Shown here: piece after piece, positions 52,601 through 64,000 of the stretch
How the letters are laid out: every line of letters starts with the position of its first letter
Numbering within the stretch: the first letter of the stretch is position 1
Source: Rosa chinensis
Taxonomy: Eukaryota; Streptophyta; Magnoliopsida; Rosales; Rosaceae
DNA length: 64,000 nucleotides
NCBI RefSeq assembly: GCF_002994745.2
Contig: NC_037088.1
Coordinates: 811,001-875,000 of the forward strand
Direction of reading: 5' to 3'
Program-made: the position numbers and the translations under genes
Notes under the pieces: generated by a model
Told to the model about the DNA's origin: nothing
The model's database searches: none
What the model saw: the letters and a program-made list of their open reading frames with translations, nothing else

Positions 52601-52929
52601 AAAACTAAAGGTCCATGTAACTTACTGGGAACCAGAAATCATACAAGTCCAAAACAAGATCCAAGGTATATGTAGTAAAAATTTGAAGCAGTAATTATAT
52701 GAGAGGAATAGGAGGAATATGAAACAAGAGGCTACAACCTTTAAAGCCATCAATACAGATGTTGCAGTAGTGCATCAGCATACACATTTCCAGATGTATG
52801 TCTTGTCTTTGCATATGCTAGGAAGGTACCCAAGAAATTTGACATGAGCATAGTATATAATAGAATTCACATTGCAGAGAAATGGAACAAGCTAAAAAGC
52901 AAAGAAAAATGAGCAATTACTTGATAAAA

Positions 52930-53235
52930 CACTACAAGAATTCCAGGCATTTATGGCGTAAAATTTATGGCGTGCATTATTGCACGCCGTAATTTTTACT
53001 CTTTTACGGCGTGCATATTTTGCGTGCCGTAAATAACCTTTCTCGTTTAGTCTTTTACGGCGTGCTTTATAGGAGCGCCGTTAAAGTGTTTATCAATTAG
53101 TCTTTTATGGCCCGCGGAAGGCGCACACCATAATTGTATCATGCTTTTACGGCACACATATTGTGCATGCCGTAAAAATAGCTATCAAAAAAGTCATTTA
53201 CGGCTCGCACAAGAAGCATGCCGTAAAAAAGGATT
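52930..53235 (+). repeat. CACTA-3 terminus and subterminal repeat array
   Basis: Repeats of TTTACGGCGTGC and its reverse complement GCACGCCGTAAA occur many times from 52960 to 53230, some as close inverted pairs. This array would bind the accessory CACTA protein. Confidence 0.85.
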
Positions 53236-54177
53236 CTTAAGGCGCGAAATTTTCCCTAAAAATTTTGACTTCCCTCTCAATTTTCTCTTTCCTCATTTCT
53301 CGACTTTCCCAAAATTTTCTTTCTTTCCTTAGTTTTCTCTTCTAATTAAGAAAGCCTTACCCAGTTCGCAGAGCCTCAAACCTCTTCTAATCACTTACCT
53401 AATGGCAAAAATCTCAAACATCGTCTAATCACCTAGTTCTCAAGCTGCTGCAAAAATTTGAACTCTTCCCCGAGTTCTGCTCTTGCGCAACCGGTTAGAT
53501 TTCGTGACCTGCCGTTGTGTGTTTGGTCGAGGACAAAGATGGGTGTCTTAGATTGTGATTTCTAATCATATATTCAGGTATGGCCATGTGATATTGTGGA
53601 TTCATATAGATTTTGGTATATTTGCTTGGGTTTTTATATCAAAATTGAACTGGGTGTGTCTAAAGTGTTGGATTTATAGTTGGGTATTTCGTAATCTAAG
53701 ATAGGTGTTTGATTGATTTGTAAAATTTGAAACTTTTGGTTTGATTGATCAGTGTATTGAATTAGTTTCTGAATTCATTTGGTCGTTGGAATTGGATTTG
53801 CTTTGAAAAATTATGGGGAGAGAGAGAGGCCTATGGATTTTGAAAATGGGGGAACCCATTTGTGAAAAAGTGCTTTCTCATTCGTAGAAGTTAGGCAATG
53901 TATAAAGGGACATTGCTTTATCTGCTAAGTGATGGCAATGCTTGTGAAACCTTGAACCTTTTTCAAATTTGCTCTGGGGCCTTTTCTTCTTTCTTATGAT
54001 GTGTGTTGATGGTTGGTGTTCTGTGATGTTTTTGAGATGTGGGTATAAAGGACTATGGTTGTTGAGTAACTTAAGGGTTTTGGTCAAGGGGTTTTGAGTT
54101 GAGGCAGAGACTGGTGTTGATTATTGCTCCACTTTTTAAAAAGGTCAGCGCTAATTGCTTCACTTGCAGGTTGTTGC
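53236..54177 (+). other. CACTA-3 leader, left of the LTR insertion
   Basis: Non-coding and pyrimidine-rich at first (53240-53350), then exon- and intron-like sequence with no long frame. It likely holds the promoter and 5' untranslated exon of the transposase gene. It ends with target copy GTTGC (54173-54177). Confidence 0.45.
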
Positions 54178-56737
54178 TGTTACACCCCATATCTGAGATT
54201 CCCTTTTTACTGAGATGCATGAAATTCCTTTTGGTTACCGTTCGCGGTTATAATTTTAACGTTTAGGGGGTGGTTAAAAATTGACTTTTTGTGAGTTAAT
54301 AATTTGAGAAAATTTCCTTCATGAAAGTTGTAGAGGGCGTTAAACCGAGCGCGTGCATATGTGGTACGTAAAATTCGGAGTTCGTACACAAAAGTTATGA
54401 GTGAATTACAAAAATTACTGTTCATGATAAATTTTTGATATATAGGGAAAGTTACCCGGGTAGGTTTCCAAAACCGGAAACCCACCCCTCTTTCTCTCTC
54501 CTCTCCCCCGACTCTCCCCCTTTCTCCTTCGGGTTTCCTTCCTCCCTCCGATTCCTCACTTTCCGGCCACCATCCGGCGTGCAACCGGTCACCACAGGGG
54601 CGCCTCAACCCGCTCGTGATACCAGTGACCTGGGATTGGGGAGTTTTGGCCGTGAAAGCCCGGATCGAAGCAAGAAGTGCTCCGGCTGCAGTTTTGGGAT
54701 TTTGCCGATTCCCGGCCATTTCGGCCACCTCCGGCCACCATATTCCCATCGAAGGTTCGGTTTTTGATGGAGATTATTTCCCGTAAGGTGGTTCATTCCA
54801 ATTTGTATTGTAGAAGTCGAATTGACAATTTTTCATTTCTAGGGTTCTTGAAGCTTCGGGGCTTTCCTTCACCAGCTTGATTCGACCACGTCGAGGTAAA
54901 ATCGGTTGATGTTGTAGTTGAGAAGTTGGTTGGGCTTGTTGTGTAGATGCTAGTGCCGGAGTTTGGTGGTCATCGGAGGAGGTCGCCGCCGGCGCGTGGT
55001 CCCCATGCGCCGCCACTGTAGGTAGCGCATGGAGGCGCGTAGAGTTGTGTTTTAATTGTCGTTTTAATCCCATATACCCTATAGTGATTGTAGAATGTAA
55101 TGCATGAAGTTTGGTGGAAATCGGAGGATTTACAAATTGAGTTTAAATGATTAATTATTGATTATTGCGAATTCGATCGCCGAATTCCTTTCGATTTCAC
55201 TCTAGCTATTGCATCAATGACAAATTAATGTTGGAGCATTAAGGTTGGATGTTGTTGAGAGTTGAGGAGTCGGATATTAGGAAGGGGGATGTTATGAATT
55301 ACCAATTATAAGTATCGTAAAATTAAAATTCCGTCCTGTGGATTATATATATTTATGATTGTTATTCGTACAGGACGAGAGGAGTCTCCATACGAGGAGA
55401 ATCACAAGCGACGTCAGGATTGACCGCATATTGTGAGTGGACCTTTGATTTTAATTGATGCATGCAAATTATATTCCGCAAGTTTTGAGTTTATCGATTT
55501 ATCAATTTAATTATCGAGCATTTTATTTTGGTTTGGATTATTGAATGTTTTTTTGGTTTGAACTTTTGAATTGAGATTCGTTATGCTCGATTTGAGGATT
55601 TTGTTTTATGCGGATTCGGAAATTTATACTATTGATTTTATATTTATATTCAGCTCTTGGAGCTTTTTAAGAGATTTACGAAATAAGAATTCGAGGAAGC
55701 AAAACTTAATACTTCTTTATACCCTACTTATTTTAGAACTTGAGCTGATCTTGGCGTGCGGGGTCACGTCTTTATATACTTCGATTCTTATTTCGTGAGA
55801 TATGTGGGGAAATTATACAGATTTACTGGCTTTTGACGATCTTCTTCCTCACCATACGCGGGTCATGTGAATAGGTCTCCTCCTCACTTACTTTGTGTTT
55901 GTGAGTGGCAGTGAGGTAGCTTTCTCCTCCTCACGTGGGTAGTAGTCGAGGTGATATTCTCCTCCTCACACAATCTATGTGTGAATGGAAGTTGAGGTCA
56001 TTAGTTCTCCTCCTCGCACAATCTATGTGTGAATGGCAGTCGAGGGTAGGTTGAGCCTGAGGGGCTCCATTCCCGTATGGTGAACCCATTTTCCCCATGT
56101 TCTTTTGTTGTTGTTCTTGACTAGCGGGGCTAGTCGGTCTTTTCTTAATTACTGCATGCATCGGGAGTTTTTAAAGAAATAAATGTGAGAAAGTATAAAA
56201 TCTTTTTTATTTAAAGTTACTTATTTTTGTCCACTCACGCTAACGTTTTTATATACTTTTCCCTGGGCTCTTCGGTTTCAAATGCCCAGATTGCAGTGTT
56301 GTTGCTCGGTATTCGAGTGTGAGCCATAGTGACCGCACCTGCTTCCGCCATCACATTCTGTAGGTTACCTGGTTAACCTACTGTATTCCTCGTCTTTTTA
56401 TATTCCTAGAATGCTCTGATTACTAAGGGATATGTGACTCAACTTATATGTATTATATTTGAGGTCTATGACCTAACTTTGGTGATTGTAGTAACTTGTA
56501 CTCTTTGGAGATTATGTACGATGATATTAGCTTTGGGATGATTGTTTGAATTTGGGAGCAGGGTGGCTCCAGGAGTTGTGGTTGGATGATTAGAAGTGAA
56601 TTTTGGTTTTCCGCAAGTTTTTGGGTTAACCATTTTTAAGGGAGGTTATGTCGAAATTTTTTGGTAAATCTCCTTTAAAGGTGGGTCCCACAGGGCCACT
56701 TCGGATTCCAGGGTGGAATTCGGGGTGGGTCTTGTCA
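54178..56737 (+). repeat. Solo LTR, Tekay-like family (2560 bp), inserted in CACTA-3
   Basis: The LTR starts TGTTACACCC and ends GGGTCTTGTCA, flanked by an exact 5-bp duplication, GTTGC, at 54173-54177 and 56738-56742. It shares long blocks with the reverse complement of the Tekay LTRs (for example GAGCGCGTGCATATGTGG at 54347) and with the solo LTR at 2216. It is younger than the CACTA copy it interrupts. Confidence 0.93.
55840..56050. repeat. Tandem ~50-60-bp repeats with small hairpins in the solo LTR
   Basis: About four units begin CTCCTCCTCAC and contain GTGTGAATGGCAGT-like ends. The last two contain the hairpin CACACAATCTATGTGTG or a close variant. Similar but fewer units are visible in the solo LTR at 3880-3960 and the Tekay LTRs. 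Confidence 0.7.
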
Positions 56738-58336
56738 GTTGCTAGTTAGTTAGCTCTTTCTATAGTTTTTGAGGTGCTTTGGGATGTGGCCTGTGTGCAT
56801 TTAAATTTAAATTTCTGCTTTTGGGTAACAATTTGAGATTGAATTGAGTTTCTTTGCTTCCATATATGTGGTCTAGGGATCTGATTCCAATTGGATTTCA
56901 AATTTCAATATTTGCTTGATTTCAAGCAACAAGTTGCTGGTTTTGAGGTGAAACTCTTCTGGGATTTTAGTGTAGAAGTTTCTTCATTTGGATTTATCTC
57001 ACTGAAAAGTAGTGGCTAATTGTATCTAATTCAGCTGAGTGTTATAGGAGTGTAGGTGTTAGCTCGAGTTGGATATTTCTCCCTGAAAATTTGTTATATG
57101 TTTGTCCTCTAGACGTCTATGCAGTATTACTTCTCTGTAGCCACTTTTTTTTTTTTTAATTGCTACATTGTTAAACATTTAGCGAAATAATGATTTGGTC
57201 AAGGTTGTTACGTTTAATCTAATATTGTCATCATGGATGTATATGGTTCAAACTGGAAACGAGTACATCATATATATATATATATATATGGTTCAATTAT
57301 GATAACTAATCATTAGCACGTGGTCAACATCTGTTGCTTGGTCCCAATTTGGCATATTCATAGTCATTCAATAGTACTTCTCATGATCAACATAGTGATC
57401 ATTCCTATTCACTTGGTAATTTTGGGCAGGTCAAACTCTAACCAAGAACTCCATGATTGTAGGTTTCTTTTCATTGTGTATAAGAAATTAAATTGATAGT
57501 CTAATGATGCGCTATATCTGGAATCTCAATCAGCTATGCGTTATGTTCAGTTTCTACTTCTTACACTCTGTCTTTTTTATTTCTCTCCTTTTTAACTATA
57601 ATGGGACTAGGTGAAAAAGGAATTGAATCTTGAAACCTAGCTATTAGTATACTTTTACAATTGAAAGCTTGCAAATTTGATCCGACGAGTTATTATTTTT
57701 ATGAAAATTTGTTATATGTTGCCTTCTGGACGTCTCTGTTGTATTACTTCTATCTAGCCTTTTTTTTTTTTTCATAATTGCTGCATTTTTATATGATTTC
57801 TGATATAGTTTTCATATTATCCATCTACATTTTTTCAACCCTTGGAGATATCAACATTGACAGTTCAGTACTAGCTAGAGTTGGTAGCAGAGCAGCTTTG
57901 TATGCAATGAAGTATTAAATGATCTACTTTTCGTGAAATGCATTTAGCAGTAAGATCTCTCTCTCTCCCCCTCGTCCTTGTCATTTGATTTCAAAGTTCC
58001 TTTAACTAAGGCAAGCACATATTGAAACAATGAAATATAAAGAAATGCATATGTGAAGCTCTGTGTTTAGTTGGTTATTTTGTTTTTATTTATGTTTTTT
58101 ATTACTTTTAATGGTTAGTAGTATCTGGATAAGTATAGTTATAGTGTTTAAATTGTAAAATTTTTGCTGTCTAAATACAAGTTAGAACGTAGCCCAAGGA
58201 AAATGAAGGTGAAACAAAATGGATACAGAATGGGCACACTGTAAAAACAGGTTATATCTAAACCAGGAACCCTTATATTCTAATGATATAAGCCGAAATT
58301 CCATCTGATAAACATTTTATTATTTTTTTGTCTTAG
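56738..58336 (+). other. CACTA-3 leader, right of the LTR insertion
   Basis: Non-coding, intron-like. An ~85-bp segment (GAAAATTTGTTATATG onward) occurs at 57085 and again at 57701 in diverged form. An AT microsatellite lies at about 57270-57289. No gene before the 58337 exon. Confidence 0.6.
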
Positions 58337-61300
58337 CAATCCTAGGGCCTTTTATGATGGAGCGCGAAAGTTTGTTACTAGTGTTCATGCAAGTAAGGGG
58401 TACCCGAAGAGGATCCAATGCCCTTGTAGTGGCTGTATAAATATCTGGTCCCATCCACCTAAGGAAGTTTTAGATCACTTGGTCTCAAATGGGTTATATG
58501 AAAGTTATAGTAACTGTACTTTTCATAGGGATGAGCCGAACACTTCTGTACAACAAGAAATGGTGGATAACATGGAGAATTTAGAGACATATAGAATGTA
58601 CAGAGATGCATATTTAGATGATGAATTTATGGAACCTGCCCCTGAACCAATAGAGCCTAATGTTGCAAATTTAGTTTCCGAAGCAGAACTTCCTTTATAC
58701 ACAGGTTGTCCTTCCTCAAAGATGTCAGCAATAGTAATGTTTTACAAGTTTAAGGCAAGGAATAGTTTATCTGATAGTGGCTACGATGAACTTCTAGAGA
58801 TGGTTCGTAGTCTTCTACCTTCAGATAACATACTTCCTAGTTCTCTGTATTCAACAAAAAAATTACTCAAAACATTTGATCTAGGGTATGAGAAGATTCA
58901 TGCTTGTGTTAATGATTGTTGTTTATTTAGAAAGAGTCTAGAGCACATAGAGACTTGTCCTAAATGTGGTGCCTCTCGGTGGAAAGTAAATAAGCGCACC
59001 CAAAAGATTGAGAAAGGAGTCCCTGCAAAGGTCTTGAGATATTTTCCTATAATCCCTAGATTTAGAAAGATTTAGAAGAATGTTTAAGGATTCTGAAAAG
59101 GCAGAACAGCTTACATGGTACCACACTCATAAAAGTCAAGATGGCAAGATGCGTCATCCAGTTGACTCACTTGCATGGAAGAAGATTGATAGCAAGTGGC
59201 CTTCATTTGCAGAAGATCCTCGTAATCTTAGACTTGGTCTTTCATCCGATGGATTTAATCCGTTTGGTGATCTTAGTTCTCGATATAGTTGTTGGCCTGT
59301 GATCTTGGTTGCATATAACCTCCCTCCATCGTTATGCATGTCCAAGGAACATTTAATGTTGACATTACTAATCCCCGGTCCTAAGCAACCGGGAAATGAC
59401 ATTGATGTGTACTTGGAACCCCTTATCGAAGATTTAAAAGAGTTATGGGTCAATGGGGTTAATGCATATGATGCATTCACCAAGTCTACCTTCAACTTGA
59501 AAGCTATAATGATGTGGACAATAAACGATTTTCCTGCTTATGGGAATTTGTCAGGATATTCCACAAAGGGAAAGAAAGCGTGTCCAGTATTTGGTGTTCA
59601 AACATCCTCTCAATGGCTGCCAAATGGAAGAAAGCATGCATATATGTGCCATAGGAGATTTCTTGCACATGATCATCCATATCGGCATAACAAAACTTGG
59701 TTTAATGGAACTAAGGAACATAGAGTGAGGCCTAGAAAGCTAACTGGTTCAGAGGTATTTCAAGTAGTGAAGAATATTAACAATAATTGGGGTAAGGAGG
59801 CTAAGTGTTGCACGAAAAAAGAAAAAAAAAGGTTGGCAGCAGTAACAATAGAAAAAGGAGAAGAACTGAAGGTATAAAAAGTTCAGTCAATCAAATGGAG
59901 GATGATTCCTACGATAATTCAGATGATGACAGTGAGGATCCTTTAAAGCCTTCGAAGAGATGGAAGAAGAAATCAATGTTTTTTGAGTTACCATATTGGG
60001 AGGTACGTTTTATTTATTTATTATTATTTAGTTTCATTAGAGTTTGCTGAAACCTTGTAACATTGATTGCAGTAATTTAATATATACATTCTCTATGTTG
60101 CGGACTTTGTTATTGCGACACAATTTAGATGTGATGCACATTGAAAAAAATATATGTGAGAGCATCATTGGCACTTTACTCAACATGAAGGGAAAGACAA
60201 AGGATAACTTGAAGTGTCGGAAAGATTTAAAAGTGATGGGTATTAAAAAGAAATTGCACCCAAAAGAAAATGGTTCCAGCAACTCTAAAAGTGATGCAGC
60301 ACCTTACGTGCTTTCAAAGAAGGAGAAGAAGATATTTTGTAAGAGGTTAGCCAAGTTAGGATTGCCAGATGGGTATTGTTCAAATCTTGCAAATCGTGTC
60401 TCTTTACAAGACAACAAGATCATGGGTTTGAAGTCACACGATTGCCACGTTTTGATACAACAGATTCTTGCAGTAGCTTTAAAAGGACTTCTGCCTAAAG
60501 GACCAAGAATTGCAATTTTTCGCGTGTTCTTTTTTCCATCAGTTGTGTCAGAGAGAGATTGAGAAGAAAACTATAGGTGTTCTTGATGAAGAAATTGTAG
60601 AAACTATGTGTATGTTTGAAAGGTTTTTTTCCTCCCTCTTTCTTTGACATTATGGTTCACCTACCGATTCACCTTGCACAAGAAGCTCTAATTGGTGGCC
60701 CTATACATTATCGTTGGATGTACCCCTTCGAAAGGTGAGCTTACATTGCATTTCATTAACTACAATTGGTTATCTCTCCTGTAAAGTATCAATACTAATG
60801 CAGATTTTTTTTCCCTTTTAGGTTTATGAAGGACCTAAAAGGATATGTCAAAAATCGATCAAACCCTGAAGGATGCATTGCAGAAAAGTATTTGGCTGAA
60901 GAGATGGCATGTTTTTGTAGTGGATACATTAAAGGAGCAGCTAAAATAGGTGTTCAAACTAGACGCAATGAGGATTTTGAGCATGAAACAATACTAGAAG
61001 GGCGACCACGTGGTGAGGGGAAGCTAAAAGTGTTCAGTTCTTCCATGCTAGAGATTGCTCATCGATTTGTGTGGACAAATAGTTCAGAAGTTGATCCATG
61101 GAAAGAGTAAGTTTGATTACTAAATTTATTTGTTCTAGTTTACTTTAGATTGTACTTGTCCAGTTTTCTTATACATTTATTTCCTATCAGACTACACAGG
61201 GAAGAACTAAAGTGTTCTGATACACGTCTTGAACAAGATGAAAACCTTCTTGAACAGAGACATCTTAGTACTTTTAGTGGATGGTTAGCTGATAAGGTTA

Positions 61301-61980
61301 AATTTGGTGATTCTAGAGATATGTCAGAAAGGGTGAAATGGATTGCTTGTCGGCCAAAAGCAGATGTGGTATCACATACAGGCTTCATTATCAATGGAAA
61401 TTTATTTCAGACTGAGGACAGTGAGAAGAGTACACAAAATCGTGGTGTTTTTGTTGAAGCAGACACTGTGTGTCGAGCAAGTGCAAAGGATAATTTACAA
61501 AAGATGGATAGAGTCTCCTACTATGGTGTTATAAGAGATATAGTTTTGCTAGACTATCGTCAATTTCAGGTCCCCTTATTTGATTGTTATTGGGCTAACA
61601 TAGGGACCGGTATCAAATTGGAAGATGGTTTTACATTAGTGAACTTCCACAAGGGGCAGCATCAGTTTGATAGAGATCCATTTATTTTTGCTTCCCAAGC
61701 GAAACAGGTTTTTTATTCAAGAGAGAGTGACACATCGAATTGGCATGTTGTACTCAGAGCACCACCAAGAGCTTTTTTGAGAATGATAGTGTTGATGAAA
61801 GTGCTTACATGCCAGTAGATGTATCACAGCTAGACCTTGACGTTGAGGATGAAGAATGTGATAGATATAATAATGAGGAAATCAATTCGGTAATTGTAGG
61901 AATTGCATACAATAATATACGTGTGTGTGTACTATTAATTATAGTTATAGTTTTAATTTGCTTGTTTGTTGGCTGAACAG
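58337..61980 (+). pseudogene. TNP2-type CACTA transposase, frameshifted
   Basis: The gene starts within an exon after an AG acceptor at 58336. Order: transposase-associated domain (FYDGARKFV, YPKRIQCPCSGC, to 58490), then a zinc-binding segment, DCCLFRKSLEHIETCPKCG (to 59075). The TNP2 core follows (59080-59870): SDGFNPFGDLSSRYSCWPV, MWTINDFPAYGNLSGY, FLAHDHPYRHNKTWFNG. Then come LRHNLDVMHIEKNI (60113), DUF4218 (HYRWMYPFERFMKDLKGYV, 60705-60850) and DUF4216 (FDCYWANIGTGIKLEDGF, 61580-61630). Breaks: a 10-bp tandem duplication (GATTTAGAAA, about 59059-59078) causes a stop and frameshift; an A-run near 59820, a slip near 60545, another near 60635 and another near 61780 also shift frame. It would have been the element's DNA-cutting enzyme in the nucleus. 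This copy cannot make it. Confidence 0.88.
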
Positions 61981-62160
61981 AGTGACGGTGACTGAATAAC
62001 TCAAATTTCACTGAAGCATTGATATAATCTATCAGCACAGCAATCTAAGGGTAAGATATAGTTTGGTTTTCTGGTTTTGGATAAGATTGTTTTACATGTT
62101 AGTACATTTATCATGGTTTTTTTGTGTTTCATAGAACATATTCTGCTGACCCTATAAAGT

Positions 62161-63920
62161 ATGGATGGAGGAGAGACTTCAAAACAAGGTGGAAAGAGAG
62201 CCAAAAAGCAGGAAAAAGCTGCAAGAGCAGCTGCTGTTGTTGCAGCCAGGGAAGAAAGGAATGAATCTTTGAGAATCTCTAATGGAAGTTCAAATTCAAC
62301 CCCTGCAGAAGATGATATTCTAGAAGGCCAAGCTACATCAAACCCAGAAAAGAAAAAAATTCCACCTCGGGGTAAAGCCAAATTATTGGATATTGGCAAA
62401 AAAAAAAAAAACGTCCTATTCTAGTTGAATTCAATGAAAGAGGCCAGCCTATTGGACAAAATGCAGCTCTCTTCTCCTCTTTCATTGGAGCCTCAGCAAG
62501 AGAGCTAATACCAATGACTGCTGCAACTTGGAAAGATCTATCTGCTACTTTCAAAGATCAGATTTGGATACACATCACAGTAAGTTTTCTAAACTCATAT
62601 ATAGGAATATGTTGCAACAAGCTTTTTATGTTCACCTTTGTATTCACTTATTTGCTTTTGTAGACAAGTTTCATTGTTGATGAATTCTACAAGAAGCATA
62701 TTTTTTGAAAAATGATGAAGCTTTGGCGAGATCATTGATCGTTAGTGATAAAACAAGTGGAAGAGCAAGCCAAAGTTGTTGGTTTACAACGTGCTACTGC
62801 CCTTCTCAAGCCTAACAACATAGAATCCATGGATGAGTGGTTAGCTTTTATTAAAAACAGAACTAGTGCAGGATTTAAGGTATGTTTTAGACATATTTTA
62901 TAATATATATACAAGTCTAAATTTGTCTTGCAATATATCAGATTTTAGAAAATGTTTTGACCACATGTTTATCATAGGAGAAGTGTGAAAAATTTAAGAG
63001 AATGCGGGCAAGAAGAACTTTACCACATAGAACAAGTAGAAAAAGTTTCGCGCGGCTTGAAGCAGAATTGGTAAGAATAATGTGGTTATTAACGACATAT
63101 GATTTTGTTCATTTGATAACATAAAGATCATTTTTACTTGTTGATTTGTAGAGGGAACAAAGTGAAAATCCCGATGCGATATCAAGGTCTGATATATGGA
63201 TACATGCTTATGAAGCAAAGAAGAAGAAGGGTTCAGAGGAAGTAGTTGAGGATCCAGAAATAGTGGTCAGTATACTCTTGCTCTTTTGGTACTTTTTTTT
63301 CATAATGAGTTATGGATTTAGTTTGGATTTTGGTGAAGAGATACTAGAAGGGTTGGTGTAAGTCTGCTTTGACTTGTAATTATCATTCTTGCAAGAATAA
63401 TATCTTCATCTCCATTAATTCTCTGACTAGAAGTAAATTTGGTTCCATTCTGTGTATGTTTTCAATTTGCTTGCTTTGCTAGTTTGGATTATTTTTTTAA
63501 TGGAATGCCATAGATATTTTTATTTCTTTAACCAAATACTTCAATAAGAAATATATATCTATGCCACAAAACTAGCTACTTGACAATCTAGTTGACATAT
63601 GGTATCTACAGAAACAAGTGAAGCAGAAAAGGGTAGAGCAAGAACCCTCACAAACACCTACTTTGAAAGATGATGCTGTAGCACAAGTTCTAGGTCCTGA
63701 TCCATGAGGACGGGTAAGAGGTTTAGGATTTGGAGCAGTCCCTTCAAAGTTAGAATATCAAACCAAAGTTGGAAGCAAAGTTGCTAACTGAGAGAAACAA
63801 GTGTCCAATCAAGCACAAAATATGCTTTCTCAATCACAAGAGATTGAACGATTGAAAGAAGTGGTTGCCACTCTTTTAGCAAGATCAGCGAAAGAAAGGA
63901 ATAACCATGTAAGTCTTTAA
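62161..63920 (+). pseudogene. CACTA accessory gene, Transposase_24 type, with stops
   Basis: The start is the ATG at 62161 (MDGGETSKQGGKRAKKQEKA, a lysine- and alanine-rich head). A run of A near 62401 shifts the frame. Then follow FNERGQPIGQNAALFSSFIG and TWKDLSATFKDQIW (62425-62575), an intron, and after more exons RMRARRTLPHRTSRKSFARL (about 62995), SDIWIHAYEAKKKKG (63190) and GRVRGLGFGAVPSK (63710). The last exon seen has a coiled-coil-like end, SQEIERLKEVVATLLARSA. These are features of the Ptta/En/Spm plant transposase family (Transposase_24), which binds subterminal repeats. Stops near 62709, 63706 and 63791 and the A-run make it a pseudogene. It may continue past the window end. Confidence 0.75.
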
Positions 63921-64000
63921 AATACATATATGAACTTTTTTATTTATTTGTAATTATTTACTTTGGGTCAATAAGTCAACCAAGTTATTGATTTCTTTGC

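Larger units (their letters stand above)
52930..64000 (+). mobile_element. CACTA (En/Spm) transposon 3, right end outside window
   Basis: It begins CACTACAAGAATTCCAGG at 52930, followed by a subterminal array and an AT- and intron-rich leader. Then come a TNP2-type transposase gene (58337-61980) and a Transposase_24-type gene (62161 onward), both on the + strand. This gene order and orientation are standard for plant CACTA elements. A solo gypsy LTR (54178-56737) sits in the leader. The right terminus is not in the window. Assigning the transposase to terminus 3 rather than 1 or 2 rests on its being the nearest left end and on the uninterrupted leader. Confidence 0.75.

Noticed and set aside
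52765..52775. GCAGTAGTG as a possible right terminus of CACTA-1
   Set aside because: The bases before it do not match the inverted CACTACTAGAATT end and no subterminal array precedes it.
55840..56050. Regular short repeats that might suggest a CRISPR-like array
   Set aside because: The units are contiguous tandem repeats in a plant LTR without unique spacers, and no associated genes exist.

Overview
This window is plant nuclear DNA from a eudicot. The grounds are intron-rich genes with GT-AG splice sites, AT-rich spacers, and plant transposon superfamilies: Tekay, Athila and Tat-like Ty3/gypsy, Ty1/copia, CACTA, hAT, MULE, SINE and foldback MITEs. The style of the GH1 beta-glucosidase and of the repeats suggests Rosaceae, but that is only an impression. 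The single convincing host gene is a 13-exon beta-glucosidase at 15345-20261 (+). Almost everything else is transposable element sequence, much of it nested.

Layout. 1-2215 is a decayed Tat-like gypsy tail. 2216-4503 is a solo LTR (TSD ACCCT). 4566-5390 holds a short tandem duplication and an AT-hook gene fragment ending in poly-C, with a poly-A tract further on. 5581-6792 is a Pack-MULE with ~195-bp TIRs and a 10-bp TSD; it carries an LRR fragment of an NBS-LRR resistance gene. 7728-11536 is an apparently intact hAT element (8-bp TSD) with a two-exon, 715-residue transposase. 11545-15340 is spacer with a SINE, a MULE-like candidate, and the beta-glucosidase promoter with three G-boxes and a TATA box. 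20590-21185 is an unrecognised minus-strand gene remnant.

21360-46413 is a minus-strand retrotransposon nest. It contains a decayed Ty1/copia element with one LTR left, an Athila element, a 1.15-kb foldback, and a very young Tekay chromovirus (30992-40056). The Tekay copy has 2650-bp LTRs that are almost identical, a 5-bp TSD (ATGGT), and a large deletion through gag and protease.

46414-64000 begins with a copia 3' LTR. Three CACTA-type left termini follow in the same orientation, at 46813, 49862 and 52930. They enclose minus-strand gene fragments: one looks like a HECT ubiquitin ligase, the other I do not recognise. The third CACTA element (52930 to beyond the end) carries a broken TNP2-type transposase and a Transposase_24-type second gene. 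It is interrupted by a solo LTR (54178-56737, TSD GTTGC) of the Tekay-like family.

How the parts relate. The beta-glucosidase is probably secreted or vacuolar and should hydrolyse a beta-glucoside of specialised metabolism. The elements around it give a clear relative time order. The Athila, Tat and copia copies are old, having stops, frameshifts and catalytic RT residues lost in two of them. The CACTA transposase is broken. The hAT element looks coding-intact. The Tekay insertion is the youngest thing that can be dated. I found no wholly new biological system; the most interesting items are the captured-gene elements and the long palindromes.
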